Below are positions 9,401 to 12,500 of a stretch of 12,500 nt of DNA, piece by piece. A program made the translations under genes and the position numbers. Source of the stretch: Chondrilla cf. caribensis. Lineage: Eukaryota > Porifera > Demospongiae > Chondrillida > Chondrillidae. The stretch spans positions 2,067,501-2,080,000 of the forward strand of contig OZ026562.1 of NCBI GenBank assembly GCA_964020155.1, given 5' to 3'. The notes under the pieces were generated by a model that worked only from the letters and a program-made list of their open reading frames with translations, was not told where the DNA came from and did not search any database. Numbering within the stretch: the first letter of the stretch is position 1; each line of letters begins with the position of its first letter.

Positions 9401-10352
9401 GTTGACTCACATAATTGGAAGTCTTTTGCAGTATCTCCAATCAAACGCCAGAGCGGCGCTTACTTCCACATCCGGTGTGATGCCGCTACTGGAAGTAGTC
9501 AGAACGCTTCTGTCTACGGAGAGTTTTGTTATGCGAATACTGAGAGAGAAACGAGGAATGAAATACAATGCCCCAGTAATCGGCTGTGAGGTTAACATAC
9601 TTGGAAATTACTAGACCATTCCGGTCAACGTTTGGGATGGTAAAGCGTCCACTATTCGCATACTTCTCAACAATTCGCCCGCCAATGTCTGCCACTGCAA
9701 CGGTAATCTAAGTACGTAATCTGTATTCAGTCACGCTAGACTAAAATGAACCTAGACAATGTTACGGTATAGTTTATGACTGCATATGATATTAATAATT
9801 CTTCAGATTATTACTATTTCGTATTAAGTATTCACCCTTCTTATTGTAAGAACCTTCAGCCCAGGAACGTTCTATCTTCGGTGTTCCATCTAGATCTTAC
9901 GTCGCCCCAATGGCTGTATACCAAGTACCGATGATGAAGCGGTTTACAGAGATTATAATTGGATACCCAGGATTTCGAATTGTAAGATTAACTTCAACTC
10001 TAACTACACTATAATAACAGTTTTCAACTCCTCTTCGCCCACGAACGTGTTGAAGACCCGAAATCGTGTCAAGAATCGAACATTATATGGTGGAAGAAGT
10101 AGCTTCTATCTGGGATCATAGCATGTCCCAAACATAACTAGACTAACTCTAAAGATTTGGTTCGATCTAGGACATCCCGCCCCGGGATAAAAAAACGGTA
10201 AAAGTAACAATGTCTCCAGCTTTTTCCTCACATCTGTTGAGTCCACCACCAGAAGATGTGATTCCTAGTGCAATTCCAGCCCCATCCTGACCACTGCACA
10301 CAGCTGTAAGTGCCACAAATAGGGCTAAGGTCCTCTGAAGCCCTTCTATCAT
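3533..10352 (-). CDS. Gene A: complete 15-exon BPI/LBP-family secreted lipid-binding protein
   Basis: Fifteen minus-strand exons join in frame to 505 residues: 10352-10232, 9694-9601, 9539-9411, 9002-8841, 8644-8569, 8371-8308, 7849-7758, 7233-7033, 6613-6521, 6047-5922, 5540-5502, 5088-4966, 4434-4371, 3949-3870, 3586-3533. A signal peptide (about residues 1-21) is followed by an N-terminal BPI barrel (to about 240), a proline-containing linker (HPFLPG, about 260-265) and a C-terminal barrel. The pattern follows vertebrate BPI/LBP throughout, and Cys152 and Cys196 match the family disulfide. The family binds lipids or LPS in secretions; the ligand here is unknown. The mature protein has about 15 cysteines, far more than human BPI. 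N-glycosylation sequons lie near N255, N266, N361, N367, N408, N413 and N420. Intron phases are 1,2,2,2,0,1,0,0,0,0,0,0,1,0. Introns of 61-537 bp hold no other gene; intron 9 holds a long CA tract. Exon 11 is the least certain. Confidence 0.9.
3650..3674. repeat. AT-rich inverted repeat in gene A intron 14
   Basis: GTATAATAATATTG meets its near-complement CAATATTATAC, with three unpaired bases in one arm. It lies about 64 bases upstream of the exon 15 acceptor in the transcript and could fold as a hairpin. The gene C copy keeps an equivalent at 11244-11268. Confidence 0.6.
3870..3949 (-). CDS. Gene A exon 14: C-terminal strand
   Basis: It encodes KLGEGFTLPDLPDEIHLVHH and then SLHLNN, matching the human [20 protein letters not shown] segment. 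The acceptor is TTCAATTTCAG and the donor AAT/GTAAGT. The gene C copy differs by a single base (Ile to Leu). Confidence 0.92.
4371..4434 (-). CDS. Gene A exon 13: C-terminal helix
   Basis: It is 64 bases long and encodes PKLLDRMVERLANSLVLPAL plus N, a close match to the human [20 protein letters not shown] helix. The acceptor is GATCAG and the donor GTAAGT, ending in phase 1. The gene C copy differs by one Arg/His change and one silent change. Confidence 0.9.
4966..5088 (-). CDS. Gene A exon 12: C-terminal barrel, glycosylated strand pair
   Basis: It encodes DAVAALVVNVTMENST, a short Asn-rich turn, and VIKLSGRALSFELVPLC, parallel to the human [28 protein letters not shown] region. The acceptor is CCCTTCTTTTAG and the donor TGT/GTATGG, phase 0 at both ends. 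It contains three N-glycosylation sequons. Confidence 0.85.
5502..5540 (-). CDS. Gene A exon 11: tentative 13-codon mini-exon
   Basis: It encodes ATYWMVNTDCWAE. It keeps phase 0 between exons 10 and 12, with acceptor GGGAG and donor GAG/GTACTG. The stronger acceptor CACACACAG, three bases upstream, would break the frame. Without this exon, exons 10 and 12 would still join in frame, so it could be optional or spurious. No other copy is visible in the window for comparison. Confidence 0.5.
5922..6047 (-). CDS. Gene A exon 10: C-terminal barrel strands
   Basis: It consists of forty-two codons: GQFFIKAARRPFIEINNNS, then IIINLSARAELVMAGCSICS, then MPL. The strand-turn-strand pattern aligns with human IQIHVSASTPPHLSVQPTG...AVDVQAFAV. 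It contains a Cys-x-x-Cys (379, 382). The acceptor is ACCTCTATAG and the donor TTG/GTGAGT. Confidence 0.84.
6202..6437. repeat. (CA)n/(TG)n compound microsatellite in gene A intron 9
   Basis: A perfect CA run (about 6202-6278) is followed by an imperfect middle with A-rich, ACATAT and CG-bearing interruptions, and then a second long run to 6437. It makes up half of intron 9. On the transcript strand it is UG-repeat RNA starting about 84 bases after the exon 9 donor. Confidence 0.97.
6521..6613 (-). CDS. Gene A exon 9: C-terminal barrel
   Basis: It consists of thirty-one codons, including TLRILMSVNPFCTRRAQF and ending PSPDQICT. Its place matches the human segment between the DDMIP and MKIQIHV motifs. 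It adds Cys325 and Cys343. The acceptor is TTCCCTTTAG and the donor GTAAGT. The exon lies 84 bases transcriptionally upstream of the intron 9 UG tract. Confidence 0.82.
7033..7233 (-). CDS. Gene A exon 8: linker and start of C-terminal barrel
   Basis: It is the largest exon, 67 codons. It opens GMFYSLTKNNTKPHPFLPG and continues with YVHVSEYVANTALNVYYRAG and QLKYT, which parallels human FYSENHH..PFAPP...[20 protein letters not shown]. Two sequons (NNT, NLT) are present. The acceptor is TTCATTCTAG and the donor GTTAGT, in phase 0. Confidence 0.92.
7758..7849 (-). CDS. Gene A exon 7: end of N-terminal barrel
   Basis: It encodes KSQCIDEFSCIDYSLV and ends TTDNFVEARAK, matching the human INYGLV...ETLDVQMKG segment that leads into the central linker. 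A Cys-x5-Cys pair (219, 225) is also present in gene B exon 7. The acceptor is CCTGTAG and the donor GTAAGC. Confidence 0.87.
8308..8371 (-). CDS. Gene A exon 6: second conserved Cys and helix end
   Basis: It is 64 bases long and encodes LCRPLVKLVENEGSDALNGF. The second residue is Cys196, the expected partner of Cys152. The acceptor is TTGCTAG and the donor GTATGT, ending in phase 1. Gene B exon 6 has exactly the same length and phases. Confidence 0.88.
8569..8644 (-). CDS. Gene A exon 5: BPI barrel, second helix
   Basis: It encodes RILNTVIGIAKSFF and RDDINRRIAKE, an amphipathic basic helix equivalent to the LIQLFHKKIESALRNKM region of BPI. The acceptor is CTCTATTTTGTAG and the donor GAG/GTAAAT. 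It enters in phase 2 and ends in phase 0. Confidence 0.86.
8841..9002 (-). CDS. Gene A exon 4: BPI barrel strand and first conserved Cys
   Basis: It begins with GQICHGDSG, runs through an alternating strand (ARIALRTTLQLEV) and reaches KECTPGISNFHIHLGS, which parallels the human segment ending in HINSVHVHIS. Cys152 here should pair with Cys196 in exon 6. The acceptor is GCATTTACAG. The only phase-compatible donor is the weak AAG/GTTTTT. Confidence 0.84.
9411..9539 (-). CDS. Gene A exon 3: BPI barrel, basic tip region
   Basis: It encodes IRITKLSVDRSVLTTSSSG and continues to FDWRYCKRLPI. The Trp-plus-basic cluster lies where human BPI has KWKAQKR, the LPS-contacting tip. The acceptor is TTTCTCTCTCAG and the donor GTGAGT; both ends are phase 2. 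An internal GTAAGC could act as a shorter donor, but gene B exon 3 supports the longer form. Confidence 0.88.
9601..9694 (-). CDS. Gene A exon 2: BPI barrel, first helix
   Basis: It encodes LADIGGRIVEKYANSGRFTI and then PNVDRNGLVIS, the amphipathic helix followed by the I-P turn that opens the BPI barrel. The acceptor is TTGCAG and the donor GTATGT. It enters in phase 1 and leaves in phase 2. An alternative acceptor 14 bases upstream (CTTAG) would break the phase with exon 1. Confidence 0.86.
10232..10352 (-). CDS. Gene A exon 1: signal peptide and mature N-terminus
   Basis: The start Met opens a typical signal peptide: MIEGLQR, then the hydrophobic core TLALFVALTAV, then a likely cleavage after CSG. 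It continues as GIALGITSSGGGLNR, which parallels the N-terminus of mature BPI (NPGVV.RI...GL). The donor GTGAGG gives a phase-1 end, the same phase as gene B exon 1. Reading on past the donor reaches a stop within 21 codons without family similarity, which supports the splice. Confidence 0.85.
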
Positions 10353-10565
10353 GGTACACTACACCAGTATGAACAGCTAGTGGTCTAAGACATACTGCGG
10401 TTTACTGGACTAGGACTTGTAAACAGGCTATACGTGAATACATTACCGTAAATATAGAAAGTGAAAGTGAATTTGTTGGGAATGTGAAGTCAAATGTGCC
10501 ACAGGATGTGAAAATGAATTTACATGCAACACCATTATAATACCAATAGTCAATGGAAATGAAAA

Positions 10566-10606
<41 letters not shown>

Positions 10607-11126
10607 ATGTACAGTCACTTTTGCTGTCATGTTACTATCAATGACAGTAGTTGAACAAACCAGTTGTTCTTCACAATATATGACCATCATGTTGACTGGT
10701 ATATATCACAATAGCTGATATAAGAATTCTACAACATTCATTGCTATATATGCCATTAAGACCTTTCTCTAATGTACACAACTGTACAGTACACTGTATG
10801 ACAGGCATTTATATCGACTGTGTTACAAGTTTCATAGGTCCAAGCCATTAATGTGGGGTAACCGTTGTTAATTTATGAGTACAATGTCATAAGCCAACAA
10901 TGCAAAAACATATTATAATGTATGACATATTTATGTATGATCATGCACTCAAAAGTATAGTTAATGATCTACAAAGGGATAGTTTCAATGCTGTTTGCAT
11001 GACATGTAATTCACTGAAACAAAATGTCTGAGTCGAATAACACTATAATAACAAATGTGCAGTGTAATGTACCATTGTATTGGTGACAGCAGTAGGGTAC
11101 CAGCCATACCATACAATGTACAACCA
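10353..11126. other. Intergenic region between gene C and gene A
   Basis: The part from 10721 to 11126 is the 3' flank of gene C, shared with gene A. The part from 10353 to 10720 is unrelated to the matching region before gene B and should hold the gene A promoter: a weak TATA-like TCTATATTTA on the minus strand (10449-10458, about 97 bases before the ATG), a TGTTTACA forkhead-like word near 10420-10430 and the TG microsatellite. None of these sites is proven. Confidence 0.5.
10568..10605. repeat. (TG)n microsatellite upstream of gene A
   Basis: A perfect 38-base GT/TG run lies 216 bp upstream of the gene A start codon. In the direction of gene A it reads (CA)n, opposite to the intronic tracts. 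It produces a His/Thr open frame on the minus strand that is not a gene. Confidence 0.96.
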
Positions 11127-11180
11127 TCATGTTCGACTGGTGTCAAAATAGTCAAGATCGAAGCAGGCAGTGATGTAGCC
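11127..11180 (-). CDS. Gene C exon 15-equivalent: C-terminus and stop
   Basis: It encodes GYITACFDLDYFDTSRT and TGA after the acceptor CCTCACTAG. Compared with gene A there are two silent changes (Phe, Leu) and one Gln to Arg change. Confidence 0.86.
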   Translation of the reverse strand, partial: GYITACFDLDYFDTSRT

Positions 11181-12500
11181 CTAGTGAGGGGAACACAGAT
11201 GTACAATAAAGTACATGCATGTAATAACAATTGGACTTGAATGGTATAATAATATTATAATATTATACAATGTCACTAACATGTACGTATGTACGAAGGT
11301 ACAGTGTGTATACGTATGCATAATATACACATGCACACATAACAACTATGTAGTTGCCAGGGTCTGATTTATTTGTGTGTGGTTGATACAACGTAATACT
11401 GGTACAATGTGCTTATGTATAATTGTGAAATGCCATGTATGCTGTACTTACATTGTTTAGATGTAATGAATGATGCACTAGGTGTAGTTCATCAGGTAAG
11501 TCGGGCAGAGTAAATCCCTCACCAAGTTTAGCTGAGAATGAAAAAACATAGATAGACTCACATCAACACACAATAGCCCTGCTATACTAAAACATTGGAA
11601 CATCTTATTAAATTGGCTCCCATGCAACCACCTCAATTTGCAGTTTACTTTCAGTGATTACATGATCAACTAATCCATTAAACCAGTTTGGATGTAAGGT
11701 GATATTGGAATCTGCTTTAGTGCGACTGGAGCTTATGTCATGTATAGCAGAATATCTTGGTATGTAAAATTAATGTAAAGTCATGACAAGACAGTACAAA
11801 TGTAGTATGGAAATATGACATAGTAGTTACAAGAAACGTATATTCACTTGGACGGTGGCTCAAAATGTATTACTATTCAACAATGACAGGTATTAGACAA
11901 CAATTTGAAAGCAATTAACTGTACATTCCCAAGGAAATAAATATGTTATATTATTAGTAGTACTTACAGTTCAGTGCTGGGAGAACAAGGGAGTTGGCAA
12001 GGTGCTCAACCATTCTGTCTAGCAATTTTGGCTGATCATATGTACATATGTAGAGGGGATAAGAAAGGGAAGACCAGGAGTTCTATGGTGATGTGTTTCA
12101 ATATGTGCACTTATCACATGCATGCACTGATAATATGTAATACAAAGTGTATAATACATATTGGCATTAAATGTACATTGACGTCTTAGTGTATAATAAC
12201 TAATACTTGACACTATTCCACACATACAGTACTAGAATAGAATTCTTGCACACAATTTGACACATTGCACTGACAATGTTTGAAAACTCACGAACAGAGC
12301 TGATACTCCAAAAATGATGACAGGACACAATTTGCTATTCAGTCTTATACTACAAATGTGAGTTGATTTAAGATAATATCAGCTGCAGTATAATTTAATT
12401 ATACATACATTATACACAGCATACATCAACAATGTGCTTTTATCTGAAATAGTCCTCATACAGACTAGCTCCTATTAAGAAGTATGTTACAAGTATATAC
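11127..12500 (-). CDS. Gene C: 3' end (last three exons) of a third BPI/LBP-family gene
   Basis: Three exons are visible: 12031-11968, 11531-11452 and 11180-11127, giving the last 65-66 residues and the stop codon. They correspond exactly, in length and phase, to exons 13-15 of gene A. By my reading only six of 198 coding bases differ, three silent and three changing an amino acid (Arg/His, Ile/Leu, Gln/Arg). All six splice junctions have intact GT/AG dinucleotides and the stop is at the same place, so it looks functional and not a decayed copy. The introns of 436 and 271 bp, and the part of intron 12 that is visible, also align with gene A. The equivalent of exon 12 would lie just past the window end, so the rest of the gene cannot be judged. 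It is upstream of gene A on the same strand, with 774 bp between its stop and the gene A start codon. Confidence 0.86.
11452..11531 (-). CDS. Gene C exon 14-equivalent
   Basis: It encodes KLGEGFTLPDLPDELHLVHH then SLHLNN. It is 80 bases long, with donor GTAAGT. A single base change from gene A turns Ile into Leu. Confidence 0.88.
11968..12031 (-). CDS. Gene C exon 13-equivalent: C-terminal helix
   Basis: It encodes PKLLDRMVEHLANSLVLPAL plus N. It is 64 bases long, with acceptor GATCAG and donor GTAAGT, ending in phase 1. It differs from gene A by Arg to His and by one silent base. Confidence 0.86.

Larger units (their letters stand above)
10721..12500. repeat. Direct duplication, copy 2 (3' part of gene C, continues past window)
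   Basis: This is the partner of 3111-4916 in the same orientation, offset 7610 bp at the left edge and 7584 bp at the window end; the difference is net indels. This copy has an insert of about 18 bp near 10860 (ACCGTTGTTAATTTATGA) and lacks a segment of about 23 bp present near 3415-3440 in the other copy. Similarity is still strong at the last base of the window. Confidence 0.95.

Noticed and set aside
9398..9614. Plus-strand open frames opposite gene A exons 2-3
   Set aside because: Antisense shadows of exon 3; no family resemblance and no splice context.
1..12500. CRISPR arrays, tRNA or rRNA genes, transposase or reverse-transcriptase sequence
   Set aside because: No regularly spaced repeats, no cloverleaf or rRNA-like sequence and no mobile-element protein frame was recognised on either strand.

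Overview
The window is animal nuclear DNA: it is AT-rich, carries long CA/TG microsatellites, and its protein-coding sequence is broken into many short exons with GT...AG junctions. Nothing prokaryotic (operons, Shine-Dalgarno sites) is visible. The architecture and AT-richness fit a marine invertebrate, and a sponge or another early-branching animal is plausible, but the species cannot be fixed from the sequence.

All recognisable coding sequence is on the minus strand and belongs to one protein family, the BPI/LBP/PLTP/CETP lipid-binding family (secreted bactericidal permeability-increasing protein and LPS-binding protein relatives). Three head-to-tail genes are present, in transcription order C, A, B. 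Gene C (upstream, 12500 down to 11127) shows only its last three exons. Gene A (10352 down to 3533) is complete: I reconstruct 15 exons, all phases compatible, 1518 coding bases and 505 residues, from a signal peptide to the stop codon. Gene B (2680 down to the window edge) shows its first seven exons, with the same intron phases as gene A but a strongly diverged protein and an added acidic segment after the signal peptide.

Region by region: 1-2680 gene B exons 7 to 1; 2681-3532 intergenic, containing the 3' flank of A and the presumed promoter of B; 3533-10352 gene A; 10353-11126 intergenic, with the 3' flank of C, a TG microsatellite and the presumed promoter of A; 11127-12500 the 3' end of gene C. 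The 3' parts of A and C, including introns and about 400 bp of 3' flank, are a direct duplication (3111-4916 and 10721-12500, offset about 7.6 kb) that runs past the window end. Exons are better conserved than introns.

The three genes probably encode secreted lipid- or LPS-binding proteins of innate immunity or lipid transport. A and B differ in charge and cysteine layout, which suggests divergence after duplication. Notable non-coding structure includes UG-repeat tracts on the transcript sense strand beside splice sites, a 160-bp tandem repeat in an intron of B, and a conserved intronic inverted repeat in A and C. The long His/Thr and Cys/Val reading frames over the CA tracts are microsatellite artefacts.
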